Source: IMCC2047 sp041395865 (GTDB taxonomy: Bacteria; Pseudomonadota; Gammaproteobacteria; Pseudomonadales; IMCC2047). Taken from it: a stretch of 64,000 nt of DNA. The translations under genes were made by a program, and so were the position numbers. Below are positions 16,478 to 25,654 of this stretch, piece after piece. Below the pieces are notes generated by a model. It was not told the DNA's origin. It searched no databases and was given only the letters and a program-made list of their open reading frames with translations. How positions within the stretch are numbered: the first letter of the stretch is position 1; every line of letters begins with the position of its first letter. The stretch lies in assembly GCA_041395865.1 (NCBI GenBank), contig JAWKZQ010000014.1, positions 4,197 to 68,196 of the forward strand. The letters run 5' to 3'.

Positions 16478-17074
16478 TCAAATCAAATTGTGCAAAGCCT
16501 GGCGATTAAGCAGCTCGATATGGCCACGCCCCAGCTTGATCCAGCCCTCCGATTCGAAGCGTTTGAGGTGACGGCTCACCACTTCCCGGGCACTGCCGAT
16601 TTCAAGCGCCAGATCCTGGTGCGTGATGGCAATTTGGTTGTCCGGCTGGAGCAGCAGGTATTTGGCCAGGCGTTGCTCGATACTTTCCAGGGCAAGTTTT
16701 TCAATCGTTGTAATGAGGTTTGCCAACCGGCGTCCAAAACTGCCAAATACAAATTCACGAAAAGCCGCGGATTCATTCACCATCCTGTCGAACTGGCTCT
16801 TAGCCATGATTTTTACGCGCATATCGGTTTCGGCGACCGCCTCAGCCGGGAATTTATGGCTGCTTAACAGGCAACTGGTGGTTAACACACACATATCGCC
16901 CGGTTCAACCCGGTACAGCACCACCTCCTTGCCCGCAACGGAACGGGTAAAAATACGCGCGCTGCCCTCTTTGAGAATGAAGTAGTTTTCGCAGGACTGG
17001 CCCTGGTGAAAGATATTCGTCCCCGCCGGTATTGTCATTTCCGGCAGTTTTTCGAGAATGTCATTTAACTGCAC
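16478..17074 (-). CDS. Crp/Fnr-family transcriptional regulator
   Basis: A 198-residue regulator. It has an N-terminal cyclic-nucleotide-binding-like beta-roll (IPAGTNIFHQGQSCENYFILKEGSARIF) and a C-terminal winged helix (HQDLALEIGSAREVVSRHLKRFESEGWIKLGRGHIEL, DNA-reading helix at about residues 160-180). It lacks the N-terminal cysteine cluster of true FNR. One cysteine (ENYF-preceding SCENY) and CVLTTSC in the sensory domain could sense redox or sulfur species, but this is only a suggestion. It heads the operon with DUF2892 and the split sulfur transporter and probably controls it; a similar Crp/Fnr gene accompanies pmpAB in other proteobacteria. Confidence 0.85.
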   Translation of the reverse strand: MQLNDILEKLPEMTIPAGTNIFHQGQSCENYFILKEGSARIFTRSVAGKEVVLYRVEPGDMCVLTTSCLLSSHKFPAEAVAETDMRVKIMAKSQFDRMVNESAAFREFVFGSFGRRLANLITTIEKLALESIEQRLAKYLLLQPDNQIAITHQDLALEIGSAREVVSRHLKRFESEGWIKLGRGHIELLNRQALHNLI

Positions 17075-17169
17075 ACGTTATCCCTGAACTTATATGATCC
17101 ATACCTTTTGATTCGGCGTTGTATCGCGTTAGCATTAGAAAACAAAAGATCGGTTGTGGGAAGTTAGCA

Positions 17170-18141
17170 ATGAGCGATTTCTTAAACAATAAAACCTCTG
17201 CACCCAAAGTGGGTATCAGCGCCTGTTTGACCGGACAGGAAGTGCGTTACAACGGGGGGCATTGCAACTCAAAACTGTGCACGCAAACGCTGGACCAGTA
17301 TTTCGACTTTACGCCCTTCTGCCCGGAGGTCGTGGCCGGCTTCGGCATACCTCGACCGACACTCAGGTTGGCCGGCAGCCCAGAAGCTCCCCGACTGATT
17401 ACAAGCGACAGCCCAGATACCGACTTGACCGGCCGGTTTACCGAACAGGTAACGCCGCATTTACCCCGCTTCTGCGAACTGGATGGTTACATTCTGATGA
17501 AGAACTCGCCATCCTGCGGCATGGAGCGCATCAAGGTCTACCAGGAAAACGGTTCCCTCCACCCAACTCGCGGGCGGGGGCTATTCGCCGACATGCTGAT
17601 GAAGCAATACCCACTGCTGCCTGTCGAAGAAGAGGGCCGCCTGCATGACGATCAACTGCGCGAAAACTTTATCCTGCGGGTATACGCATACCATAATTTC
17701 CGTCACGAAGTACTGGCGGCGCCCAGTTTCCATCAGCTGCTGCAATTCCACAGCAGCTACAAATACACCGTCATGGCGCATAGCCAAACGGCCTACCGGG
17801 AAATCGGCCGGATGCTGGCCGATGCGCACAACCAAGAGCTTGAAGCCTCGGTGACCCAGTATCATCACTTGTTTATGTCAGCGCTCGCCAAGCCAGCCCC
17901 CAGGAAAGGCCACGTCAATGTACTCTTGCACTTGCTGGGCTATTTGAAAAAAACCGTTGATAGCGTCTCGCGGCAGAAAATTGTGCAGACAGTGGAACAG
18001 TACCGGCAGGGTAACATTCCGCTGATCACGCCCATGACACTGCTCAAACACTATATCGATATGAAGGGAAACGAATACATACAGGCACAGCGCTACCTGG
18101 AGCCTTATCCCGAGGAGCTGGGGCTCAGAAACAAGCTATGA
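17170..18141 (+). CDS. DUF523-DUF1722 protein (YbgA type)
   Basis: A 323-residue two-domain protein. The N-terminal DUF523 domain shows GISACLTGQEVRYNGGH, CPEVVAGFGIPRP and KNSPSCGMERIKVY, with three conserved cysteines that could form a metal or Fe-S site. The C-terminal DUF1722 (YbgA) domain shows HSQTAYREIGRML, GHVNVLLHLLGYLKK and a terminal YLEPYPEELGLRN. The biochemical role is not established; homologues sit beside photolyase, as E. coli ybgA does next to phr, and here the stop codon overlaps the phr start (ATGA). I use the ATG at 17170; the longer frame from 17119 adds 17 residues. Confidence 0.82.
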   Translation: MSDFLNNKTSAPKVGISACLTGQEVRYNGGHCNSKLCTQTLDQYFDFTPFCPEVVAGFGIPRPTLRLAGSPEAPRLITSDSPDTDLTGRFTEQVTPHLPRFCELDGYILMKNSPSCGMERIKVYQENGSLHPTRGRGLFADMLMKQYPLLPVEEEGRLHDDQLRENFILRVYAYHNFRHEVLAAPSFHQLLQFHSSYKYTVMAHSQTAYREIGRMLADAHNQELEASVTQYHHLFMSALAKPAPRKGHVNVLLHLLGYLKKTVDSVSRQKIVQTVEQYRQGNIPLITPMTLLKHYIDMKGNEYIQAQRYLEPYPEELGLRNKL

Positions 18142-19520
18142 ACCTGGTATGGCTACGCAACGATTTGCGCCTGGATGACAACCCGGCACTTTGGCATGCC
18201 TGCCGGAATCAGCGCGGGGTAAAGGCCGTTTATATTGCCACACCAAACCAGTGGCAACAGCATAACGAGGCACCCGTCAAAATCGGCTTCAAAAACGCCG
18301 CATTACAGAGCCTTCAAAAACAACTGGCAGGCCTCGGCATCGCACTGGAACTATTGCAATGTCCAGGCTTTGGCGAGGTGGCCGGGCTGCTGGCCAGCTA
18401 CTGTCGTGAACACGGTATCAAGACCCTTTTCTTTAACCGGGAAGTACCCTTTGATGAGCAAACCCGTGACCAACAGGTCATCTCGGCGTTAAGCGCGCTT
18501 GGCATCGACTGCCAGTCCTTCAATAGCGACCTGTTGGTTGACGAGCCGGTTTTAACCAAACAGGGGCAACCTTACCGGGTTTTTACACCCTGGTATCGCG
18601 CCTGGCTGCAGCAACTTGGCGCCGCTTACAATTCCCCACTACCCAAACCCGAGGCTGTCAGCGCGCCCCTTCCCCAAGACAAAGGTCAGCTGGATTTGCC
18701 GGGGGGTTGCAACTTCCGCGAAGACCTGTGGCCAGCCAGCGAACAGGCGGCCCTTGAGCGCCTGGCTAAGTTTACCAATCGCCGCCTGCACCATTATGAA
18801 GAAAGGCGCGATTATCCGGCTATCAATGGCACCAGCACTCTTTCCCCCTATCTCGCCAGCGGCTTGGTCAGCCCCCGTCGCTGCCTGATGGCCGTTCAGC
18901 AAACAGCACATGAACAGGGCTGGGACTGGCACGAGAGTGTATGGCTACGCGAATTAGGGTGGCGAGAGTTTTACCGCTACCTGTTACGCTGGTTTCCCGA
19001 TTTAAATAAAGGCAGGCCCTTCAAACAACAGCCCCAGAAATGGCCCTGGCAGCCAAACGCAGAGATTCTGGAGGCCTGGCAAACGGGGCAAACAGGCTTC
19101 CCGATCATTGATGCCGCGATTCAGCAATTGCTAAAAACAGGCTGGATGCATAACCGCCTGCGTATGATTACCGCCAGCTTTCTGTGTAAATTACTGCTGA
19201 TTGACTGGCGCGAAGGCGAACGCTTTTTCATGCAACACCTGATCGACGGAGATTTCGCTTCCAATAACGGCGGCTGGCAATGGAGCGCCTCGACCGGCTG
19301 TGATGCCGCCCCCTGGTTTCGCATCTTTAACCCAATGACCCAATCCAGTAAGTTTGATCCGCAAGGCGACTTTATTCGCAAATGTCTCCCCCAACTCAGG
19401 GCACTGGACTCGAAACAGATTCATAACCCCACCGCTGAGCAAAGAGCGGAATTGGGCTATCCTGCGCCAATTATCGACTACCAGTGGGCTCGCAACCGTG
19501 CCCTGGAGCAGTTCAAGTAA
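18138..19520 (+). CDS. phrB: Deoxyribodipyrimidine photolyase (class I CPD)
   Basis: A 460-residue light-driven DNA repair enzyme that splits cyclobutane pyrimidine dimers using FADH-. The N-terminal antenna domain begins NLVWLRNDLRLDDNPAL and the FAD domain carries RREL-equivalent GWREFYRYLLRWFPD, TGFPIIDAAIQQLLKTGWMHNR (FAD and dimer contacts), GDFASNNGGWQWSASTGCDAAPWFRIFNP and FDPQGDFIRK. The chain of tryptophans in this stretch matches the electron-transfer triad. Length agrees with E. coli PhrB (472). Coupled to the DUF523-DUF1722 gene by an ATGA overlap. Confidence 0.95.
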   Translation: MNLVWLRNDLRLDDNPALWHACRNQRGVKAVYIATPNQWQQHNEAPVKIGFKNAALQSLQKQLAGLGIALELLQCPGFGEVAGLLASYCREHGIKTLFFNREVPFDEQTRDQQVISALSALGIDCQSFNSDLLVDEPVLTKQGQPYRVFTPWYRAWLQQLGAAYNSPLPKPEAVSAPLPQDKGQLDLPGGCNFREDLWPASEQAALERLAKFTNRRLHHYEERRDYPAINGTSTLSPYLASGLVSPRRCLMAVQQTAHEQGWDWHESVWLRELGWREFYRYLLRWFPDLNKGRPFKQQPQKWPWQPNAEILEAWQTGQTGFPIIDAAIQQLLKTGWMHNRLRMITASFLCKLLLIDWREGERFFMQHLIDGDFASNNGGWQWSASTGCDAAPWFRIFNPMTQSSKFDPQGDFIRKCLPQLRALDSKQIHNPTAEQRAELGYPAPIIDYQWARNRALEQFK

Positions 19521-19531
19521 CTGCAGCAGCC

Positions 19532-21233
19532 TCAGGTCATCTGCCCTTCGTTTCCGGCACGAAGGTGACAGAGGCTGTCGTCAACAACAAACCGGTCCCG
19601 CCCCTGTTCCTTGGCCTGGTAAAGCGCCAGGTCGGCTCGATTCAGCAACTGCTGCCATGGCCCTGGCGTATTTGCCGGCACAGCAATTGCAATACCGATA
19701 CTCACCGTGACGACTTCACAGGCAGGATTCCCAACGTGGGTGATCGCCAGTGTTTTAATCCCCTCCCGGATGTGCTGTGCCAGTTGACATGCCTGCTCTT
19801 TCTCCACATCCGTCGCCACAAGCACAAACTCCTCCCCACCGTAGCGCGCAACAAAGTCGCGCTGCTTCGACGCGCCAGGCGCGTTCAGTGCTGAAGCCAC
19901 CTTTTTCAAGCACTCATCGCCATGTAAATGACCATAGATGTCGTTAAGGCTCTTGAAAAAATCGATATCCATCATCAGCAAAGCCAGCTTGGCGCCACTG
20001 CGTTGCGCCCGCTTCCACTCGTTATTCAGGCTCTCATCTAGAAACCGCCTGTTGGGCAGGCCCAAATCGGCTTCATCTTTGCGGGACAAGACTTCCAGCT
20101 GCTTATTGCCGGAGTCGGTCCAGACGGATGGTGGCGGCCAACTTCGGTCAGGCTTGTTGTAGGTTCCCAGTTCCTCTGGTTAATCAGCTCGATCCCCAAA
20201 TCGGTTTCACCGGCCCTGATCTTTTGCGTCGCCTTTTCCAGTTCCTGGGAATCATGGCGCCGATAAAAATAAATTCCGGCACAGAGATACAGAAGCAAGC
20301 AACAGGCAAACGGCAACAAACCCCGCGCCCATATTCCTTTGCACGTTAAACTTTCAGGCGTTCCCAGTCGAGCATGCGCCCCAGCTTGCCCCGTCACCAC
20401 CGCTCGCCAGAAAACACCGACTCAACGGCCGTGTTTCCGGCATCAAAACATCTTCGAGGCTGCACAAGCGCCAGGATTGGATAACGCCGATGTCAGGTTC
20501 GGGTCTTCGGAAGCATCTGCAGAAGTGCCGTTTCAGCTCGCCCATAACCTTCGTCTGCACCTTAACGATACGACGCATGGTCACTGTTCTTTTTCAGTAA
20601 AAGTTCGATTTTCAAAGCCGTTCGCTGAAATATCAGTCCCTCCTGTAGAAAGGCCATGCTGCGTATTTTTTCCAGACTATTAAGCATCCAGGGCAATTCA
20701 TGGACTCCCAGCAGCATCAGGTAATAGCTTTCCAATTCAGCATCGAGTGTCAGTCAGATTATCTTACGCCGACCATTGAAAGCACAAGGATCTTCAATCA
20801 GCTCGGTATAGCGCTGATATCCATCAGAGCCGATAAAGGGGTTGATTCTCAGTGCTGCCACTGGCTCTTAAATCTCAACCAGCTTATCCTGAATCTGTAG
20901 CAGCTTGCCGATGGACTGGTCAACACGGTCAATGTCCAGAACGGTTTGTTCGAGCAACTGGGCTTCCAGGGCCGCCTTACTTGCAAGATGGGCGTCCCCC
21001 TGTTCCACAGCAAACAAAAGCACGCGATAACGGGGAAGGTGCTCAAGCAGTTTACGGAGAAGCTCAACAGCGTTACTGCACGCCCAATAACTCGCTACGG
21101 GTTTACGCGGTACTGGACGCCCGTATCAGGAATAAACCACAGGACAGAGAGCCAGCAGCAACGACGCTGCGTAAGTGCCGACGCCATGAGCCAAACGCCG
21201 GAGACCCAGCAAAGCACCAAGCACTTTTAACAT
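19532..21233 (-). pseudogene. Decayed membrane-bound diguanylate cyclase (GGDEF)
   Basis: The 3' part (19532-20089) is an intact GGDEF domain of 185 codons with DIDFFKSLNDIYGHLHGDECLKKVA and the active-site RYGGEEFV; such domains make cyclic di-GMP. Upstream the reading frame is broken. From an ATG at 21233 one frame encodes a first membrane helix and a helical sensor region but is cut by stops at 21126-21128, 20868-20870, 20754-20756 and 20562-20564. A second frame (around 20200-20390) carries the second membrane helix (LPFACCLLLYLCAGIYFYRR) and the linker. The cyclase domain is in the third frame. All three frames are therefore needed to build one protein of about 560 residues, so this is a pseudogene unless the assembly is wrong. 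The intact cyclase fragment might still be translated alone. Confidence 0.8.
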
Positions 21234-21324
21234 ACCTCCAAATCCTATTGGAAACTGTTCATAATTCCTTAGACCTGCTCACCGGGCAGCGGGATACTTT
21301 TTCAACAGTCGAAAACGGAGGCTT

Positions 21325-22611
21325 TCAAACAGCGCCGCAGCGACCGTTTTTCAGGTCGCCTAACGGCTTGAATTCAGGCTGGCTGGAGTGATGAACGATA
21401 GCCGCCAGGGCGGGCACCAGCCCCATCACAAACACCTGCAAAGATAACGGCGAACAAAGCCAGGGTATCAGGCGTAAAAACGTGGCACTGACAAACAGGC
21501 CGTAGTTCTCACTCATCCACTCCTGGCTAAGGCCCAGTCCTAACCCCAGCCCCAGGACGGCGACGCAAACACCCAGCAATGCAATCAACAGGGCTTCCAC
21601 CTCGATCAGCAGGAAAATAAACCAGGGACTGGCGCCAATCGCACGCAACACAGCCATTTCCCGGATACGCTCGCGCATCGAAGCCAACAGCATGGTGCCC
21701 ATTCCGAGTAACGAAGCAACCAGCACAAGGATCGATATCAGTAGCAACACCTGCTCCATGGTATTCATCATCTGCCACAGTTCTGCCAAGGCAACGCCCG
21801 GCAAAATGGTCAGCAGCGGCTCACCCTTGAACGAATTAATCTGGCGCTGCAATTTAAACGTGCCCAGTTTGGTCTCCAGGCCGAGCATCGCCGCCGTGAT
21901 GCTTTTGGGCTTCAGATCCATCTGCAAAGCCTGTTCCGCAGTGATTTTTCGCCCCGGCAAAGGAACGCCGTTCTGCCAATTCACATGAATGGCTTCCAGC
22001 CCCTCTAGACGTACATGCAGCGTTTGGTCCACAGGAGTGCCGGTAGGTTTTAAAATACCGCTGACCTGAAACGGCTTGTCGTCATGATTGTTAAAGCTGG
22101 TTTTACCAAGTCCGTGGCTCAGCACCAGCTTTTGTCCAATCGAGTAACCGAGTTTTCGGGCCACCTCGCTGCCCAGCACCACATCAAAAACCTGTTCGAA
22201 CGGCTTTCCTTCAGCAAAGGCGAGGCGAAGCTTTTCCCCGTAGCGGAAGTGCTCAAAATATCCCGTATCTGTCCCCATAACGCGATAGCCACGATGTGAA
22301 TCGCCCAGCGAAATCGGAACGGCCCAGGCCACGCCGTGTTGCGTGGCGAGGTGTTGATAACTTTGCCAATCAATATTGTTGGTGGCATTGCCGATATGAA
22401 ACACCGAATAGAGCAACAAATTCAGCGGGCTGGTTCTTGCCCCAACGATCAGATCAACACCGGACACCGTTCGCCCAAAGCTCTCATGGGCTTCCTTGCG
22501 GATATGCTCCACTCCAAGCAGTACAAAGACACTCACGGCAATAGAAAGCACCGTCAGACCCAAGGTAATACGGCGACTCAAAAGGCTCATCAAAGCGACT
22601 TTAACCAGCAT
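21325..22611 (-). CDS. MacB/FtsX-type ABC transporter permease (zinc cluster)
   Basis: A 428-residue ABC permease. One N-terminal helix (RRITLGLTVLSIAVSVFVLLGVEHI) is followed by a large periplasmic MacB-PCD-like domain (GVDLIVGARTSPLNLLLYSVFHIGNATNNI is typical of this subgroup), and the C-terminal FtsX domain has three helices with LGMGTMLLASMRERIREMAVLRAIGASP. The start is the ATG at 22611 after AGGGAG; a GTG at 22629 is in frame but badly placed. It overlaps the ATPase gene upstream. In Vibrio, similar ABC genes lie with DUF2796 and DUF3299 genes in a zinc-regulated cluster (zrg); by analogy this pump may take part in zinc uptake, but its substrate is not proven. Confidence 0.82.
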   Translation of the reverse strand: MLVKVALMSLLSRRITLGLTVLSIAVSVFVLLGVEHIRKEAHESFGRTVSGVDLIVGARTSPLNLLLYSVFHIGNATNNIDWQSYQHLATQHGVAWAVPISLGDSHRGYRVMGTDTGYFEHFRYGEKLRLAFAEGKPFEQVFDVVLGSEVARKLGYSIGQKLVLSHGLGKTSFNNHDDKPFQVSGILKPTGTPVDQTLHVRLEGLEAIHVNWQNGVPLPGRKITAEQALQMDLKPKSITAAMLGLETKLGTFKLQRQINSFKGEPLLTILPGVALAELWQMMNTMEQVLLLISILVLVASLLGMGTMLLASMRERIREMAVLRAIGASPWFIFLLIEVEALLIALLGVCVAVLGLGLGLGLSQEWMSENYGLFVSATFLRLIPWLCSPLSLQVFVMGLVPALAAIVHHSSQPEFKPLGDLKNGRCGAV

Positions 22612-23317
22612 GACCAAACTCCCTGGCACTGTTTAAGTCTCGCAAGTCGATACGCTCATTAAAGTATTGGGACAAACTCCGGTCATGGCTGACAAAAACC
22701 AGGGTGCTCTTCGTTTCCCCGCAGAGCTTAAGCAACAATTGCATAAAGGCCGCACTGGCGTCGCTATCCAAGGCGGAGGTTGGCTCATCCACCAACAATA
22801 TCTCCGGCTCATTCACCAGTGCCCGAGCAATGGCAACCCGCTGCTGTTGACCCACGCTAAGACTGTTCGCCGGGCGAGCTATCAGGTCGGCAGGCAGGCA
22901 TAAGCTGTCAAACAGAGTCCTGATTCTAACGTCCAGGCTATCCTTCCGGCTGCTCCCAAACCGGCTGGCCAAACGAAGGTTATCGCCAACACTTAAATAA
23001 TTGATCAGGTTAAATTGCTGAAAAACCACGCCAATGTGCTGTGCCCGGAAGCGGTCACGTTGTCGCCCACTCATGCGCTTCGTCTCTGCTCCCAGCACCT
23101 GGAGACTGCCTTTGTCGGGCGTCATAATACCCGCCAACAAATTCAAGAGCGTCGATTTCCCGCAACCGGAAGCCCCCTGTAGAAACAGGCGCTGGCCACG
23201 TGTAACCTGCCAGCGAGGAATATCCAGCACGGGTCTTTCTGTACCGGGGTAGGTAAAACTCAGATTCTGTATTTCAAGGGCATTTTCTGTACGCTTTTCA
23301 GGCGCTAATTGAACCAA
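22601..23317 (-). CDS. ABC transporter ATP-binding protein (LolD/MacB class, zinc cluster)
   Basis: A 238-residue ABC ATPase. Walker A is GASGCGKSTLLNLL (about residues 40-53), the Q-loop region FQQFNLINYLSV, the signature LSVGQQQRVAIARAL and Walker B ILLVDEPTSALD, with the switch histidine in VFVSHDRSL. It energises the FtsX-type permease encoded directly downstream, with which it overlaps. The frame begins with TTG at 23317 preceded by GGAG at a good distance; no ATG lies nearby, so TTG appears to be the true start. It is divergent from the DUF3299 gene across 85 bases. Confidence 0.88.
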   Translation of the reverse strand: MVQLAPEKRTENALEIQNLSFTYPGTERPVLDIPRWQVTRGQRLFLQGASGCGKSTLLNLLAGIMTPDKGSLQVLGAETKRMSGRQRDRFRAQHIGVVFQQFNLINYLSVGDNLRLASRFGSSRKDSLDVRIRTLFDSLCLPADLIARPANSLSVGQQQRVAIARALVNEPEILLVDEPTSALDSDASAAFMQLLLKLCGETKSTLVFVSHDRSLSQYFNERIDLRDLNSAREFGHAG

Positions 23318-23402
23318 GTTCTACTCCAGCAATCTGTTCTTCCGGGCACGCCCACAAATTATGTAAGATTGGCACCATTAACCTCATCCAGGCACTCACC
23401 TA

Positions 23403-23993
23403 ATGACAGCAATTTACAGCCTTAATTTCTCTCGCGGGTTAGCCTGCACGCTTTTTTTTCTTGTGCTTTTATGCCTGAGCCCGCTTTCTTTTGGCGCGGC
23501 CGGTTCCGAATACAAAACCATCGAATGGACGGACTTGATGCCTGAAGACGACCTGGAAGCGCTACTGAATCCGCCTGAGTACCTGGATGAAATTGCCGAC
23601 GGCTCCCTTGAGGATCAAATCAGCTCGCAGCTTAAAGGAGCGATGGCTGAAAACGATAGCCGTTACCAGGAGGCCTTATCCTCAACTCGCATAAGGCCTG
23701 AATTCAACAATCAAAAGGTACGTATCCCCGGGTTTATCGTGCCCCTTGAATACAACGCTGATCAGCAGGTTATCCAGTTCTTCCTGGTTCCCTATTTTGG
23801 CGCTTGCATACATGTGCCGCCACCGCCACCGAACCAGATTATCTTTGCCGAATTCCAAAAAGGCCTAACGCTCGGCGCCCATTACGATGCGTTCTGGATC
23901 ACCGGCACCTTGCGTACAACACTAACCGAAAATGAAACCGCCACCAGTGCCTATTCGCTCCAGATCGATGCCATCGAACCCTACCAGGACTAA
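23403..23993 (+). CDS. DUF3299 exported protein (zinc cluster)
   Basis: A 196-residue protein with a signal peptide (residues about 10-32, SFGAAG end). The mature part has an acidic helix and the DUF3299 core: VRIPGFIVPLEYNADQQVIQFFLVPYFGACIHVPPPPPNQIIF. The PYFGACIHVPPPPPNQ motif with its cysteine and histidine is the family hallmark and a likely metal-binding site. The biochemical role is not established; family members are found in zinc-responsive clusters with FtsX-type ABC transporters and DUF2796 proteins, as here. Convergent with the CobW gene, with only two bases between their stop codons. Confidence 0.8.
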   Translation: MTAIYSLNFSRGLACTLFFLVLLCLSPLSFGAAGSEYKTIEWTDLMPEDDLEALLNPPEYLDEIADGSLEDQISSQLKGAMAENDSRYQEALSSTRIRPEFNNQKVRIPGFIVPLEYNADQQVIQFFLVPYFGACIHVPPPPPNQIIFAEFQKGLTLGAHYDAFWITGTLRTTLTENETATSAYSLQIDAIEPYQD

Positions 23994-23995
23994 GA

Positions 23996-25015
23996 CTAGC
24001 TTCCCAGTTCAGGACAACAGGATTTGATCACAGCCTCCAGGCCGTCCCATTCTGCCGGATCTGTCCCGATCACTTCCAGACGACTATCGGGCGCTTCATC
24101 AAGCGCCATCACACTCAGTACAGCATCAGCCTGGTTAAAGCCAAAGATGCCTTTATCCGTTATAAATACGGCTTTCAAGCGATCGGCACTAACGCCCAAC
24201 AGGTGGGAGTAAAGCTCATCATAATCAAAAACAAAACGGCTATCGAAACGCCACCCGCTGCTATAAAAGCCGCTGGCCTGATTATCAATCCGCAGATAAC
24301 CACTGTCAGGTAACGCGGGCTCTGAATCCACGCCTGCGGCTCCCTGCCCTTCAGGCACGGGGTGTTGATGATAGCGACCCTGTGTATTATTCGCTTTTGA
24401 AAGCCACTCCATTTCCAGGCATCCCTGGCGTACCTCAAAAAGCGGTTTCCCTTCTAAAAGGTCCGACGAACTCAGATACGCCTGCAGTTTCTGCAAGTCT
24501 TCTTCTTCGTAAAGGTCCGCCTTGTTTGCCACGATCACATCAGCGACACCCAATTGCTGGTTAAAGGTATCATTTGAGGTATAGCGGTCATCCTTAACTT
24601 TCCGTGCATCCACCAGCGTAATTGTTGCACGCAAATCCAGCACTTTTTTATAGTGCTCGCCACTCAAGGTTGCCAGCACCTCCTCTGGATGCCCCAGCCC
24701 TGTTGGCTCAATTAACAAACGGTCCGGCTTTGCTCTAGCCAATAACATGGTCAGCGCCATCTGCATCGGCAAACCTGCTGTACAGCACATGCAACCGCCC
24801 GGTACTTCGCGGACAAAAATATTCTTCGCCTCGCCATCACCTCCGGCTATCAAGTTGCCGTCGATGCCCACCTCTCCGAATTCATTGACTAACACAGCCC
24901 AGCGCTCTTCGGCTGGCTTGTTATTTAACAGGTGTTGAATGGCCGTGCTTTTACCGACGCCCAGGAAGCCGGTAATGATATTTGTTGGGATATTTTCCAT
25001 TTCGAAACTATGCAT
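23996..25015 (-). CDS. CobW/COG0523-family metal chaperone GTPase
   Basis: A 339-residue G3E GTPase. It has the Walker A GFLGVGKSTAIQ, the metal-binding CxCC motif (GGCMCCTAGL) that binds zinc in family members, the Walker B-like ERLLIEPTGLGHPEEV region, the guanine-specificity motif NKAD (VIVANKADLYEE), and a C-terminal CobW_C-like domain. Zinc-responsive members of COG0523 (for example ZigA, ZagA) deliver zinc to client proteins under starvation. It follows the DUF2796 gene by nine bases, so both are one operon under the Zur-like box. The next in-frame ATG is five codons downstream; neither has a clear ribosome site. Confidence 0.88.
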   Translation of the reverse strand: MHSFEMENIPTNIITGFLGVGKSTAIQHLLNNKPAEERWAVLVNEFGEVGIDGNLIAGGDGEAKNIFVREVPGGCMCCTAGLPMQMALTMLLARAKPDRLLIEPTGLGHPEEVLATLSGEHYKKVLDLRATITLVDARKVKDDRYTSNDTFNQQLGVADVIVANKADLYEEEDLQKLQAYLSSSDLLEGKPLFEVRQGCLEMEWLSKANNTQGRYHQHPVPEGQGAAGVDSEPALPDSGYLRIDNQASGFYSSGWRFDSRFVFDYDELYSHLLGVSADRLKAVFITDKGIFGFNQADAVLSVMALDEAPDSRLEVIGTDPAEWDGLEAVIKSCCPELGS

Positions 25016-25024
25016 CCAAAATGC

Positions 25025-25636
25025 CTATTGTAACTCAATAAGCCGGTTTTCTGCGCTCAGTGTAGCAGCCCCCTGCCTATCTCCGACAATCCATTGCGCT
25101 TTAACTTCCTGTAGATTTGCGAACTCTTTAAAAAGCGTCAACTCGATTGCCTGCAAATCCTTGGGTTGTTGGCAGTGAAATCTGTATTGCGCATGCACCT
25201 CGCCATGCCCGACTTCATGCTCATGCTCATGCTCATGCTCATGCTCATGCTCATGCTCATGCTCATGCTCATGCTCATCATGATCCTTGTCCAGCCCAGG
25301 CATTGCTGTCTCCACATGCATTAACTGGCAATCGCCACCATTCAGTGAAATCAGGCGACCCTCATTTTCAAGCAATCGTTTGAGTTCAGCGATGCTTTCC
25401 TGCTCGGCCTGGGTACGGGCCTGGTGCTCAAAACCAACCAGATTTATACCCGGCGACTCCAACTCAACGAGCAACTCATCCCCATCCTGGACAACAAACA
25501 GGCTAGCCAGGCCATGAACATGACTTCCGTGTTCGGAATAACCCTCATGACGATGCTCCTCTCCCGCCAACAGGGATGGCGCAAAAGCTCCGAGCCACAG
25601 TGAAAAGCTTGAAACCAGCCAAAACCGATTGTTCAT
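25025..25636 (-). CDS. DUF2796 periplasmic His-rich protein (ZrgA-like)
   Basis: A 203-residue exported protein with a signal peptide (LGAFAPSLLAGEEHRH). The DUF2796 body carries SHVHGLASLFVVQDGDELLVELESPG, typical of the family. In the middle is an acidic/histidine run, DEHEHEHE... made of ten identical Glu-His units, encoded by ten copies of a hexamer. Histidine-rich loops of ZnuA and ZrgA bind zinc in the periplasm. In Vibrio cholerae ZrgA belongs to a zinc uptake system with ABC components. First gene of an operon with the CobW GTPase and preceded by a Zur-like palindrome. Confidence 0.87.
   Translation of the reverse strand: MNNRFWLVSSFSLWLGAFAPSLLAGEEHRHEGYSEHGSHVHGLASLFVVQDGDELLVELESPGINLVGFEHQARTQAEQESIAELKRLLENEGRLISLNGGDCQLMHVETAMPGLDKDHDEHEHEHEHEHEHEHEHEHEHEVGHGEVHAQYRFHCQQPKDLQAIELTLFKEFANLQEVKAQWIVGDRQGAATLSAENRLIELQ
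25219..25278. repeat. Ten tandem copies of the hexamer GCTCAT
   Basis: Ten perfect units of 6 bases (25219-25278) inside the DUF2796 gene; on the coding strand they read as Glu-His codon pairs. Because the unit is two codons, slippage changes the length of the metal-binding loop without breaking the frame. Confidence 0.95.
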
Positions 25637-25654
25637 ATGAAGCCCCTCGAAAAA

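Noticed and set aside
25147..25383. A plus-strand frame with a His-Ala repeat
   Set aside because: It is the reverse reading of the (Glu-His) hexamer repeat inside the DUF2796 gene.
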